Positions 9,424 to 17,035 of a stretch of 64,000 bases of DNA are shown piece after piece. Position numbers and translations under genes: made by a program. Numbering within the stretch: the stretch's first letter is position 1; every line of letters starts with the position of its first letter. Where the stretch lies: assembly GCF_004522095.1 (NCBI RefSeq), contig NZ_SPUI01000003.1, positions 1,339,955 to 1,403,954 on the forward strand, read 5' to 3'. This DNA comes from Nocardioides sp. 503. Lineage in GTDB: Bacteria; Actinomycetota; Actinomycetes; Propionibacteriales; Nocardioidaceae. The notes beneath the pieces were generated by a model that was given only the letters and a program-made list of their open reading frames with translations, was not told where the DNA came from and did not search any database.

Positions 9424-9464
9424 GACGGCCCGGATCCCCTGTGACGGCAGGGGTCCGGGCCGTC
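9424..9464 (+). terminator. Terminator between the two PEPCK genes
   Basis: A stem of GACGGCCCGGA plus CCCCT against AGGGG plus TCCGGGCCGTC with a one-base bulge starts 11 bp after the first stop codon. It suggests that the two tandem genes are transcribed separately. Confidence 0.7.
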
Positions 9465-9652
9465 GTCGTACGCATTGATCGTTCCAATATGTGAACCCGG
9501 CGGCCCGGGTTAGCCTCGCCCCACCCATCTCGTCGGGCAATGGAGCCGGACGACACAGCACACTCCACGACACCTTCGTCGACACGCTCGACGACGCGGC
9601 GCTCTCGGCCCCCGGCTGCGGCGACGTGCAAGGCGCGAGAGGGACATCAGGC

Positions 9653-11491
9653 ATGACAGCCGACACGCACACCCCTACCCAGACCACGGCGACCGACACC
9701 GCCCCCACCACCCACCAGGGCATCCTCGACTTCGTCGCCGAGGTGGCTGCCATGACGCAGCCCGACCGCATCCACTGGTGCACCGGCTCCGACGAGGAGT
9801 GGACCGAGCTGACCGCAGCCCTCGTCTCGACCGGCACGTTCACCCAGCTCAACCCCGCGATCAAGCCCAACTCCTTCTACGCCGCCTCCGACCCGATCGA
9901 CGTCGCGCGTGTCGAGGACCGCACCTACATCTGCTCGGTCGACGAGAAGGACTGCGGGCCCACCAACAACTGGATGGCGCCCGAGGAGATGAAGGGCATC
10001 ATGCGCGGCCTGTACGACGGCTGCATGAAGGGCCGGACGATGTACGTCATCCCCTTCGTCATGGGCCACCTCGAGGCCGAGAGCCCGATGTTCGGCGTCG
10101 AGCTGACCGACTCCGCCTACGTCACCGCCTCGATGCGCGTCATGTCCCGCATGGGCAGCAACGTCCTGGCCCGCATGGAGGAGCTGGACGCCTCCTTCGT
10201 CCAGGCCGTCCACTCCGTCGGCCACCCGCTGGCCGAGGGCCAGGCCGACGTCCGGTGGCCGTGCAACGACACCAAGTACATCGTGCAGTTCCCCGAGGAG
10301 CGCGCGATCTGGTCCTACGGCTCCGGCTACGGCGGCAACGCGCTGCTCGGCAAGAAGTGCTACGCGCTGCGCATCGCCTCGGTGATGGCCCGCGACGAGG
10401 GCTGGCTCGCCGAGCACATGCTCATCCTCAAGCTCACGAGCCCGACCGGCGTCAAGAAGTACATCGCCGCCGCCTTCCCGAGCGCCTGCGGCAAGACCAA
10501 CCTCGCCATGCTCCAGCCCACCGTGCCGGGCTGGACCGTCGAGACCCTCGGCGACGACATCGCGTGGATGCGCATCGGTGCCGACGGCAGGCTCTGGGCG
10601 GTCAACCCCGAGTTCGGCCTGTTCGGCGTGGCTCCGGGCACCAACGAGCACACCAACCCCAATGCGATGAAGACCATCAACAAGGGCAACTCGGTCTTCA
10701 CCAACGTCGCGCTCACCGAGGACGGCGACATCTGGTGGGAGGGGCTGGAGAACCCGCCGGCCAAGGCGACGTCGTGGAAGGGCGAGCCGTGGACGCCCGA
10801 CAGCGACGAGCTGTCCAGCCACCCCAACAGCCGCTACTGCACCCCGATCAAGCAGTGCGACATCCTCGCGCCCGAGTACGACGACCCCCGCGGCGTCCCG
10901 ATCGACGCCATCCTCTTCGGCGGCCGACGCAAGACCACGATCCCGCTGGTCTTCGAGGCCCGCGACTGGACCCACGGCACCTTCCTGGGCGCGACGCTCT
11001 CGAGCGAGACCACCGCGGCCGCGGTCGGCCAGGTCGGCGTCGTGCGCCGCGACCCGATGGCCATGCTGCCGTTCATCGGCTACAACGCCGGCGACTACTT
11101 CAGCCACTGGATCAACGTCGGCAAGGACAACGACGCCTCCAAGCTGCCGCGGATCTTCTACGTCAACTGGTTCCGCCGCGACGACGAGGGCGGCTTCCTG
11201 TGGCCCGGCTTCGGCGAGAACAGCCGGGTCCTCAAGTGGGTCGTCGAGCGCATCGACGGCCAGGCCGCGGCGGTCGAGACCCCGATCGGCCACGTGCCGG
11301 CGCCGGGGTCGCTCGACGTCGAGGGGCTGGACATGAGCGAGGCCGCGCTCGAGCAGGCCCTCGCGGTCGACCCGGAGGAGTGGAAGGCCGAGATCCCGCA
11401 GATCCAGGAGTGGTTCGAGAAGTTCGGCGACGACCTGCCGGCCGTGCTCTGGACCGAGCTGGACGGCCTCAAGGCCCGCCTGGGCGTCTGA
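9653..11491 (+). CDS. pckG: Phosphoenolpyruvate carboxykinase (GTP)
   Basis: Cytosolic GTP-dependent PEPCK of 612 residues, catalysing oxaloacetate + GTP to PEP + GDP + CO2, the entry step of gluconeogenesis. All family active-site residues are visible: Arg86 (DVARVED), YGGN at 226-229, Mn ligands Lys235 (LLGKKC), His255 (LAEHMLI) and Asp301/302 (GDDIAW), the hyper-reactive P-loop cysteine Cys279 in [14 protein letters not shown], and the guanine-binding aromatics in NWF...FLWPGFGEN. The ATG at 9653 follows GAGAGGGA. A 188-bp leader after a terminator gives it its own promoter region. This is likely the working PEPCK of the cell, paired with the divergent paralogue upstream. Confidence 0.97.
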   Translation: MTADTHTPTQTTATDTAPTTHQGILDFVAEVAAMTQPDRIHWCTGSDEEWTELTAALVSTGTFTQLNPAIKPNSFYAASDPIDVARVEDRTYICSVDEKDCGPTNNWMAPEEMKGIMRGLYDGCMKGRTMYVIPFVMGHLEAESPMFGVELTDSAYVTASMRVMSRMGSNVLARMEELDASFVQAVHSVGHPLAEGQADVRWPCNDTKYIVQFPEERAIWSYGSGYGGNALLGKKCYALRIASVMARDEGWLAEHMLILKLTSPTGVKKYIAAAFPSACGKTNLAMLQPTVPGWTVETLGDDIAWMRIGADGRLWAVNPEFGLFGVAPGTNEHTNPNAMKTINKGNSVFTNVALTEDGDIWWEGLENPPAKATSWKGEPWTPDSDELSSHPNSRYCTPIKQCDILAPEYDDPRGVPIDAILFGGRRKTTIPLVFEARDWTHGTFLGATLSSETTAAAVGQVGVVRRDPMAMLPFIGYNAGDYFSHWINVGKDNDASKLPRIFYVNWFRRDDEGGFLWPGFGENSRVLKWVVERIDGQAAAVETPIGHVPAPGSLDVEGLDMSEAALEQALAVDPEEWKAEIPQIQEWFEKFGDDLPAVLWTELDGLKARLGV

Positions 11492-11513
11492 GGCGAGCAG
11501 CACACCGCGCGAC

Positions 11514-11544
11514 CGCAGGCCCCGCCCCCTCGGCGGGGCCTGCG
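11514..11544 (+). terminator. Rho-independent terminator after pckG
   Basis: A perfect 13-bp stem (CGCAGGCCCCGCC/GGCGGGGCCTGCG, 5-nt loop) 22 bp after the pckG stop codon is followed by TGATTTGT. Confidence 0.85.
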
Positions 11545-11610
11545 TGATTTGTGGGACGATCCTGTGGCTCGGGGGAGCAGAGTCGGTGGGTGGGCCGAAA
11601 GGGGAGCACG

Positions 11611-12618
11611 GTGGCGAGCTACGGTCCCGACGAGCGCGCGGTCTTCGAGACGGCGTCCGCGAGCCTCTTCGAGGCGATCCTCGCCCAGGGCGGCATCCCG
11701 GCCGACGACGGCCGGATCGCGGCCGGCTCCGAGCAGCGGCCGGCGTTCGACCTGCTCGTCGAGCTGGGGCTCGTGCAGCACGACCAGGAGTCCGACACCT
11801 GGCTGCCGGAGGATCCCACGAGCGTCCAGTCGCGCATCGTGTCGCCGCTGAGCCAGGAGGGCGCCCAGCTCCTGGAGGAGTCCTCGCAGTGGGCCAAGGC
11901 CTTCGGCGGGCTCGCGCAGAGCTGGCGGCGCTCGCCGATGTCGTCGGCGCGCGGCCCCTTCACCCACATCCACGACGAGGCCATCGGTCCCTTCCTCACC
12001 GGGCTGGTCGCCGAGTGCGAGGACGAGGTGCTGACGGCGCAGCCCCAGACGGGCCGCGACGCCCAGTCGCTGGCCGCCGCCGCCCTGCGCGACACCCAGA
12101 TGCTCGAGCGCGGCACCAAGATGCGCACGCTCTACCAGCACAGCGCCCGCCGCAGCTCCATCACGCACAAGTACGTCGCCGCCGTGACCGCCCGCGGCGC
12201 CGAGGTGCGTACCCTCGACGAGTTCTTCAACCGGATGCTGGTCTTCGACCGACGGATCGCGGTGATCCCGGGCCGTGAGGACCTGCGCGCCGCGATCGCG
12301 ATCCGCGAGCCCTCGGTCGTGGCCTACCTCGTCGACATCTTCGAGCGGGCGTGGGAGCGGGCCCGGCCGTTCACCAACCGCGACGCGACCATGATGAAGG
12401 ACATCGCGGCCGAGCAGCGCGCCATGACGATCCGGATGCTCATCGAGGGTCACTCCGACCCGGTCAGCGCGAAGCGGCTGGGGGTCTCGCCACGCACCTA
12501 CGCCGGCTACGTGGCCGACCTCAAGGAGGAGTACGAGGCCGAGACGCGCTTCCAGCTGGGCTACACCATGGGCCAGCAGGGCGTCTCGGGCAGCGAGCCC
12601 CCCGACGGCGGCGGCTGA
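11611..12618 (+). CDS. LuxR-HTH regulator with TrmB/PLD-like sensor core
   Basis: A soluble 335-residue regulator with no membrane segment or signal peptide. The N-terminal 80 residues look like a degenerate winged helix (AFDLLVELGLV). The middle (about 165-260) has a TrmB/PLD-like strand-helix pattern (MLERGTKMRTLYQHSARR, then GAEVRT...DRRIAVIPG). The C-terminus (about 275-325) is a LuxR-type HTH (MTIRMLIEGHSDPVSAKRLG, then SPRTYAGYV). GTG at 11611 is chosen because AAGGGGAG lies just upstream; the frame is open further 5'. No phosphoacceptor receiver domain is present, so it probably senses a ligand. It converges on a mini-gene for an exported peptide, with a shared terminator between them. 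That makes the peptide or its target a candidate ligand or regulon member (inference). Confidence 0.85.
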   Translation: MASYGPDERAVFETASASLFEAILAQGGIPADDGRIAAGSEQRPAFDLLVELGLVQHDQESDTWLPEDPTSVQSRIVSPLSQEGAQLLEESSQWAKAFGGLAQSWRRSPMSSARGPFTHIHDEAIGPFLTGLVAECEDEVLTAQPQTGRDAQSLAAAALRDTQMLERGTKMRTLYQHSARRSSITHKYVAAVTARGAEVRTLDEFFNRMLVFDRRIAVIPGREDLRAAIAIREPSVVAYLVDIFERAWERARPFTNRDATMMKDIAAEQRAMTIRMLIEGHSDPVSAKRLGVSPRTYAGYVADLKEEYEAETRFQLGYTMGQQGVSGSEPPDGGG

Positions 12619-12662
12619 GCCGGACCCTGGCTCGCCCGGGGTGCGTCGTGGTGGAATGCAGC

Positions 12663-12701
12663 GAGGGCGGTGACTCGAGTCTGGATCGAGTCACCGCCCT
12701 C
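12663..12701. terminator. Bidirectional terminator between regulator and peptide gene
   Basis: A perfect 16-bp stem (GAGGGCGGTGACTCGA/TCGAGTCACCGCCCTC, 7-nt loop) begins 45 bp after the regulator's stop codon, between the convergent genes. It can fold in transcripts from either strand. Confidence 0.8.
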
Positions 12702-12734
12702 ACCTTCGTTGAGACCGGCCGGGGGGTGGCACGG

Positions 12735-12765
12735 GGGCCCAACAAGTGGGGGGATGGTTGGGCCC
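12735..12765 (-). terminator. Second hairpin, 3' of the peptide gene
   Basis: GGGCCCAAC pairs with GTTGGGCCC across a 13-nt loop, 47 bp downstream of the peptide stop codon on the minus strand. It could terminate or stabilise the short peptide mRNA. Confidence 0.45.
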
Positions 12766-12811
12766 GGGTCTCAAGTTCTGGGGGTCGTGCTGGTCGTGCC
12801 GGTGGTGCGGG

Positions 12812-12946
12812 TCAGCGCGCGGTGCGGCAGTAGCCGCCGCAGCCCCAGCTGGTGTCCTTGGCCTGCGCGGGGGCGGAGACGCCGAGGAGGCCGACCGACA
12901 GGGCGGAGGCCGCGACGAGGATGCCGAGCTTGCGAGCGATGTTCAT
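12812..12946 (-). CDS. Small exported two-cysteine peptide (44 aa precursor)
   Basis: A 44-codon minus-strand gene. The ATG at 12946 follows GAAGGTGGG at good spacing. The precursor has a textbook Sec signal: basic MNIARK, hydrophobic core about residues 7-23, and an AQA cleavage site at 27-29. This predicts a 15-residue mature peptide, KDTSWGCGGYCRTAR, with Cys36 and Cys40 that could form a disulfide. I recognise no characterised family. Support for a real gene comes from the start site, signal peptide, paired 3' hairpins, and a perfect inverted repeat about 100 bp upstream. It faces the LuxR/TrmB-like regulator and may be its signal, its target, or a small surface peptide. The function is not known. 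Confidence 0.75.
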   Translation of the reverse strand: MNIARKLGILVAASALSVGLLGVSAPAQAKDTSWGCGGYCRTAR

Positions 12947-13048
12947 GGGGTTCCCACCTTCATTCTCGTAGGGCCCACGGAATGGCCCTGAGAAGGAGTC
13001 TGGTCGCTCGCAGCGTCCAGGCGTGAGGGATGGGTTGGTTCATAAATG

Positions 13049-13072
13049 TGCATTGCAGAATGCTGCAATGCA
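13049..13072. promoter_or_regulatory. Perfect 10-bp inverted repeat upstream of the peptide gene
   Basis: TGCATTGCAG-AATG-CTGCAATGCA: two perfect 10-bp arms around a 4-bp spacer, 102 bp before the peptide ATG. It is AT-richer than its surroundings. An AT-rich stretch (CATTTATGAAC on the minus strand) follows it and could contain the -10. Symmetry and size suit a dimeric HTH protein such as the nearby LuxR-type regulator (inference). The rest of the 12947-13324 gap holds only a hexamer repeat and a tRNA terminator. Confidence 0.6.
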
Positions 13073-13220
13073 GGTCTGTGCATCGCCGGGCCCCCGAGGC
13101 GCGCGGGTGTCCCATCGCCGGGTGACCCTCCGTCGTGCGAGAGAAGGTACCCGACGAAGCGCAGGATGAGCGCCGCCACGACGGGGAAGGTTCCGGCGCG
13201 AGCCGGCCTGTCCGGTTTGG

Positions 13221-13248
13221 CCGGGACCGGGACCGGGACCGGGACCGG
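13221..13248. repeat. CCGGGA hexamer microsatellite
   Basis: Four perfect CCGGGA units plus CCGG lie in non-coding DNA between the peptide-gene promoter and the tRNA-Ser terminator. Likely a slippage tract with no obvious role. Confidence 0.9.
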
Positions 13249-13266
13249 CCAGGGCTGCACGCACGA

Positions 13267-13298
13267 CACCCGGGCCCACGTCTCCGTGGGCCCGGGTG
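13267..13298 (-). terminator. Terminator of tRNA-Ser
   Basis: A perfect 14-bp stem (CACCCGGGCCCACG/CGTGGGCCCGGGTG, 4-nt loop) lies 26 bp beyond the tRNA 3' end. No T-run follows on the minus strand. Confidence 0.7.
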
Positions 13299-13324
13299 CG
13301 GCCGGTGCCCGAGGCACCACATGG

Positions 13325-13415
13325 CGGAGGCGGAGGGATTTGAACCCTCGATGGGGTTGTAGCCCCAAACCCGCTTAGCAGGCGGGCGCCATAGACCGGA
13401 CTAGGCGACGCCTCC
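13325..13415 (-). tRNA. tRNA-Ser (anticodon GCU)
   Basis: A 91-nt class II tRNA with acceptor GGAGGCG/CGCCTCC, discriminator G, anticodon stem CCCGC/GCGGG around CTGCTAA (anticodon GCT, reads AGC/AGU), a long variable arm (GGGGCTACAACCCC) and T arm GGTTCAAATCC. CCA is not encoded. Confidence 0.97.
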
Positions 13416-13514
13416 TCCGCGTCCCAGGCGGACCTGGAACAGCCTGCACAGGCTACAAGGACGCCCAGCCGCAGGACGAATCACCCCTCGGGCGAGTCGT
13501 GCGGCGCGGCGGCC

Positions 13515-14309
13515 TCAGTCCCGGGGCTTGGTCATGCGCGCCAGGAGCGGGGTCGCGAGGGCGTCGGGCAGGTGGGTGCCGAGCTCGGCCTGGATCCGGT
13601 TGCTGAACGAGCCCGCGACCACGCTGGAGCGCCCGGCCATGAGCGCCTCGAAGCCGTCGTGGGCGACGGTGGCGGCATCGTCCTTGTTCTCCATCTGGCC
13701 GATCTTGGTGTCCTCCATGTCGGCGCGGGAGAAGAACTCGGTCTCGGTGGGCCCAGGCATCAGGGAGGTCACGGTCACGCCGGTGTCCTTGAGCTCCTCG
13801 CGGATGCCCTCGGCGAAGGAGTGCACGAACGCCTTCGAGGCGGCGTACGTCGAGTGGTAGGGACCCGGGGCGACCGCCGCGATCGAGGAGGTGATGAGGA
13901 TCCGACCGGCGCCGCGGGCCACCATGTCGGGCAGCAGCAGCTTGGCCAGGTGCACCGTCGAGCGGACGTTGAGGTCGACGAGGTTCAGCTCGGCCTCCAG
14001 CGACGACTCGTGGAAGGGCCCGTTGACCCCGACGCCGGCGTTGAGGGCCACCGCGTCGACCGGGCGGCCCTGGTCGCGGACGACCCGGGCGAGCTCCTCG
14101 ACGCCCGCGGCCGTGGCGAGGTCGACCTGGACGGGGGTCACGGTGCGCCCGCCCCGGCCCAGCTCGGCGGCGGCCTCGTGGATGGCGGCCTCGTCGGCGG
14201 CGATGACGACGTCGAAGTCGTGCTCGACGAACTCCGCCGCGAGGGCGCGGCCGATGCCGGTGGAGGCGCCGGTGACGACGGCCAGGGGGGCGTAGGTGTC
14301 GGTGGTCAT
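13515..14309 (-). CDS. SDR-family NAD(P)-dependent oxidoreductase
   Basis: Classical short-chain dehydrogenase of 264 residues. It has the cofactor motif TGASTGIG (13-20), NAG (90-92), and catalytic Ser141/142, Tyr155 and Lys159 (YAASK). The C-terminal tail is longer than in minimal SDRs and fits the DltE/YqjQ-like subgroup. The substrate is unknown. It is the last of three minus-strand genes, 46 bp after the NarL-type regulator, so co-transcription is possible but not shown. Confidence 0.92.
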   Translation of the reverse strand: MTTDTYAPLAVVTGASTGIGRALAAEFVEHDFDVVIAADEAAIHEAAAELGRGGRTVTPVQVDLATAAGVEELARVVRDQGRPVDAVALNAGVGVNGPFHESSLEAELNLVDLNVRSTVHLAKLLLPDMVARGAGRILITSSIAAVAPGPYHSTYAASKAFVHSFAEGIREELKDTGVTVTSLMPGPTETEFFSRADMEDTKIGQMENKDDAATVAHDGFEALMAGRSSVVAGSFSNRIQAELGTHLPDALATPLLARMTKPRD

Positions 14310-14355
14310 GGGCGGCCGGTAACCCGGGGGCGGCGTTCCATCCCCGGGCGCGGCG

Positions 14356-15006
14356 TCAGTCCGGGAACGAGCGCTTCCGGGCGGTGTCGAAGCCGTGCTC
14401 CAAGGCCCAGCGGGTCGCCTGGCTGCGCCGGTTCACACCGATCTTGGCGTAGGCGGTGCGGATGTAGGTCTTCACCGAGTTGACGCTGAGGTAGGCCGTG
14501 GCCGCGATCTCGTGGTTGCTCAGCCCCTTGGCGATCAGCGCCATCATCTCCGCCTCGCGCGGGCTCAGCCCGAACTCGCTGCCGGGCTGCACCGGGTCGG
14601 ACTCCAGCGCGTCGACGTCGGCGGCCGGCACGACCCTCTCACCGGCCTGGATCGCATCCAGCGCGTCGATGAGCTCGAGCGCGCTGAGCGACTTGGGGAC
14701 GTAGCCCGAGGCGCCGTCCGCCAGCGCCCGCTCCACGGCGCGCGGGTCGGTGCTGGAGCTGAAGACCACGACGCGCGGTCCTCCGGGGCGCACCAGGTCC
14801 ACGATGTCGACGCCGTCTCCGGGCACGTAGCCGAAGGTGTCCAGGAGGACCACGTCCACGTCGGAGACGACGGTCTCCTGGTTGTCGAGCTCCACCACCT
14901 CGACCCGGTCGGGGTACGGCGCGAACATCGCCGCGAGACCCAGCACGACGAGCTCGTAGTCGTTGACGATCGCCAGGCGCAACGGCCGGGGAGCAGCAGC
15001 GGTCAC
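14356..15006 (-). CDS. NarL/LuxR-family response regulator
   Basis: Response regulator of 216 residues. The receiver has the likely phospho-acceptor Asp56 (VVLLDTFG); the usual acidic pair at the N-terminus is reduced to Asn15-Asp16. A LuxR HTH spans about 145-205 (LSPREAEMMALIAKGLS, then NSVKTYIRTAYAKIG). No sensor kinase is adjacent. The start is uncertain. GTG at 15006 follows AGGA. A GTG at 15069 would instead overlap the stop codon of the SARP gene by GTGA and add 21 residues. The tight link to the SARP gene suggests a two-regulator operon. Confidence 0.88.
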   Translation of the reverse strand: MTAAAPRPLRLAIVNDYELVVLGLAAMFAPYPDRVEVVELDNQETVVSDVDVVLLDTFGYVPGDGVDIVDLVRPGGPRVVVFSSSTDPRAVERALADGASGYVPKSLSALELIDALDAIQAGERVVPAADVDALESDPVQPGSEFGLSPREAEMMALIAKGLSNHEIAATAYLSVNSVKTYIRTAYAKIGVNRRSQATRWALEHGFDTARKRSFPD

Positions 15007-15065
15007 GGTCGGCTCGTTCCTGGGGACGGGGAGGAGGTCCGACCATAACGCGGCCCGACCCGTCG

Positions 15066-15821
15066 TCACTCGGACGCGAGGTCGACGGGGCGCCCGAGCA
15101 GGGGAGCCACCATGGTGCGGATCGCCGGCGACGGGCGCAGGCCCAGCTCGGAGGCGAGCAGCCGGCGGTACCCGTCGTACTGGCGCAGCGCCTCGGCGTG
15201 GTTGCCCTCGGCGAGGTGGACCGCGATCACGCTGCGGTGGGCGCTCTCGCGCAACGGCTCGGACTCCACCGCGCCCAGCCCCGCGCTGAGCGCATCCGTG
15301 TAGCGAGCGCGCTGGCGCAAGGCCTCGGACGAACGTTCGAGCGCATGGAGCCGTTTCTGACGGAAGCTCTCCTGGGCCACCTGGAGCCAGTCGTCGTGCC
15401 AGCCGGGCAGGAGGTCCCGGGTGAGCGCGGTGAGGTCGACCAGGGAGTCGGCGGGCGGCGAGTCGTGCGCACACAGCAGGCGGGCCTGCTCCTCGGCCTC
15501 CCACAGGTCGACGCGCACGTCCTCGGCGAGCCGCACCGTGGTGGCCGTGCAGGTGACGAGGGTGCGACCTCGCGGGCGCGGCAGGCGCCAGAGCACCGAT
15601 CGGAGGCTGGACGCGGCGCGGGCGGGCGGCGTCTCGGGCCACAGGCGCTCGGCGAGGGCGGTGCGCTGCGTCGGCCGCCCGCGCTGCACGACCGCCAGCT
15701 TCGCCAGGAGGCGCTGGGCCGGAGCCGCGACGTGCAGCACCTCGCCGGCGAAGCTGACCTCGAAGTCCTCGAGCAGGCCCAGGCGCACGTAGGGGTGTTC
15801 CACCGCTTCCACCGCTTCCAC
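15066..15821 (-). CDS. SARP-type transcriptional activator (BTAD domain)
   Basis: Small AfsR/SARP-like activator of about 251 residues. An OmpR-like winged helix covers about 10-85 (LGLLEDFEVSFAGEV, QRLLAKLAVVQRGRP). The helical bacterial activator (BTAD/TPR) domain covers about 100-250 (WLQVAQESFRQKRLHALER, LAEGNHAEALRQYDGYRRLL). There is no ATPase domain, unlike full-length AfsR. The start lies in three tandem 9-bp GTGGAAGCG-like units, giving in-frame GTGs at 15821, 15812 and 15803. GGGAGG is placed for the first. SARPs often drive secondary metabolism, but no biosynthetic cluster is nearby. The same-strand response regulator follows. Confidence 0.86.
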   Translation of the reverse strand: MEAVEAVEHPYVRLGLLEDFEVSFAGEVLHVAAPAQRLLAKLAVVQRGRPTQRTALAERLWPETPPARAASSLRSVLWRLPRPRGRTLVTCTATTVRLAEDVRVDLWEAEEQARLLCAHDSPPADSLVDLTALTRDLLPGWHDDWLQVAQESFRQKRLHALERSSEALRQRARYTDALSAGLGAVESEPLRESAHRSVIAVHLAEGNHAEALRQYDGYRRLLASELGLRPSPAIRTMVAPLLGRPVDLASE

Positions 15822-15981
15822 CGCGCCTCCCGCCTCTCGTCGCTCCCGACCTTCGGCAGGTGCCCACGCCCCGCGGCTCCCGTCTCACCCGACGGGGTGA
15901 TTCGCGTCGAACCGGTCGCGAGACGGTGACGCTCGTGGGACGCGCGGCCGCACGTCGGACGTCACGATCCGGCGCACAGGT

Positions 15982-16017
15982 CGACCCACGGGCCGATCCA
16001 CGCGCCGACCCACGGGC
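15982..16017. repeat. Three 12-bp tandem repeats upstream of Mn catalase
   Basis: CGACCCACGGGC, CGATCCACGCGC and CGACCCACGGGC are three head-to-tail 12-bp units (first and third identical), ending 69 bp before the Mn catalase start. They may be iterated binding sites or simple duplication. The rest of the 265-bp gap shows no recognisable promoter. Confidence 0.65.
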
Positions 16018-16086
16018 CGGACACGAGCGGCCGGAAGGGTCGTGGTCATCGGGAGCGATCGGCGCCCCCGCTCCGGAAGGACAGTC

Positions 16087-17007
16087 ATGTTCCGACACAG
16101 CATCGAGCTGCAGAACGACGTCAAGCCCGACCGCCCGGACGCGCTGTTCGCGGCGAAGATCCAGGAGCTGGTCGGTGGCCAGTTCGGCGAGATGACCGTG
16201 ATGATGCAGTACCTCTGGCAGGGCTGGAACTGCCGCATCCCCGGCAAGTACAAGGACATGCTCCTCGACATCGGCACCGAGGAGATCGGCCACGTGGAGA
16301 TGCTCGTGACCCTCATGGCCCGCCTGCTCGAGGGAGCCCCCTCCGAGACCCAGGCCGAGGCTGCCGCGGCGAACCCGGCGCTCGCCGCCGTCCTCGGCGG
16401 GCAGAACGTCCAGCACGCGATCGTCACCGGCGGGGCGGCCATGCCCACCAACAGCCAGGGCGTCCCGTGGAACGGCGGCTACATCGTCGCGAGCGGGAAC
16501 CTGCTCGCCGACTTCCGCAGCAACGTCGCCGCCGAGGCGCAGAGCCGCCTCCAGACCGCGCGCGTCTACCAGATGACCGACGACGCGGGGGTCAAGGAGA
16601 CGCTGAAGTTCAACCTCGGCCGCGACACCTTCCACCAGCAGCAGTGGCTGCTCGGCATCGAGCAGCTCATCGAGGACGGCTACACCGACGGCCTCGAGGA
16701 CTCGCTCAAGGAGGAGGAGGACAAGGACGCCGCCCGGACCTACTACAGCTTCCACGAGGGCAGCACCGCCCACGAGGGTCGGTGGGCCCAGGGCAACACG
16801 CTCATCGGGAACGAGGAGATCCGCTTCGAGGAGGGACGCCCGCTCTCGGACGACATCAACGACATCCCGGCGCCCGACCCCCTGCTGTTCGCGACCTACG
16901 ACGGCCACAAGGGCCCCGGCAAGCCGGGGACCGCCGGCGGTGCCTATGTCCAGGGCGCGGAGAACCTGCTGTCGAAGGCCAAGGACGCCCTCACGCCCAA
17001 CGACTGA
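16087..17007 (+). CDS. Manganese catalase
   Basis: Non-haem dimanganese catalase of 306 residues, converting hydrogen peroxide to water and oxygen in the cytosol. The four-helix-bundle ligands are all visible: Glu35 (FGEMTVMMQYLWQGW), Glu66 and His69 (GTEEIGHVEM), Glu150 (AAEAQSR) and His183 (DTFHQQQW). The first three have the same numbering as in the Lactobacillus plantarum enzyme. GGAAGGA precedes the ATG. The next gene, 28 bp downstream, is a putative manganese exporter, so the two likely form a manganese/peroxide operon. Confidence 0.96.
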   Translation: MFRHSIELQNDVKPDRPDALFAAKIQELVGGQFGEMTVMMQYLWQGWNCRIPGKYKDMLLDIGTEEIGHVEMLVTLMARLLEGAPSETQAEAAAANPALAAVLGGQNVQHAIVTGGAAMPTNSQGVPWNGGYIVASGNLLADFRSNVAAEAQSRLQTARVYQMTDDAGVKETLKFNLGRDTFHQQQWLLGIEQLIEDGYTDGLEDSLKEEEDKDAARTYYSFHEGSTAHEGRWAQGNTLIGNEEIRFEEGRPLSDDINDIPAPDPLLFATYDGHKGPGKPGTAGGAYVQGAENLLSKAKDALTPND

Positions 17008-17035
17008 CGCCGCCCGCCACCACGAGGAGAGCATC

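Noticed and set aside
9480..9496. GTTC-8 bp-GAAC dyad upstream of pckG
   Set aside because: Arms of only four bases; expected by chance.
13221..13248. Short regular repeats that might suggest a CRISPR array
   Set aside because: Direct CCGGGA hexamers without spacers; a simple microsatellite. No cas genes in the window.
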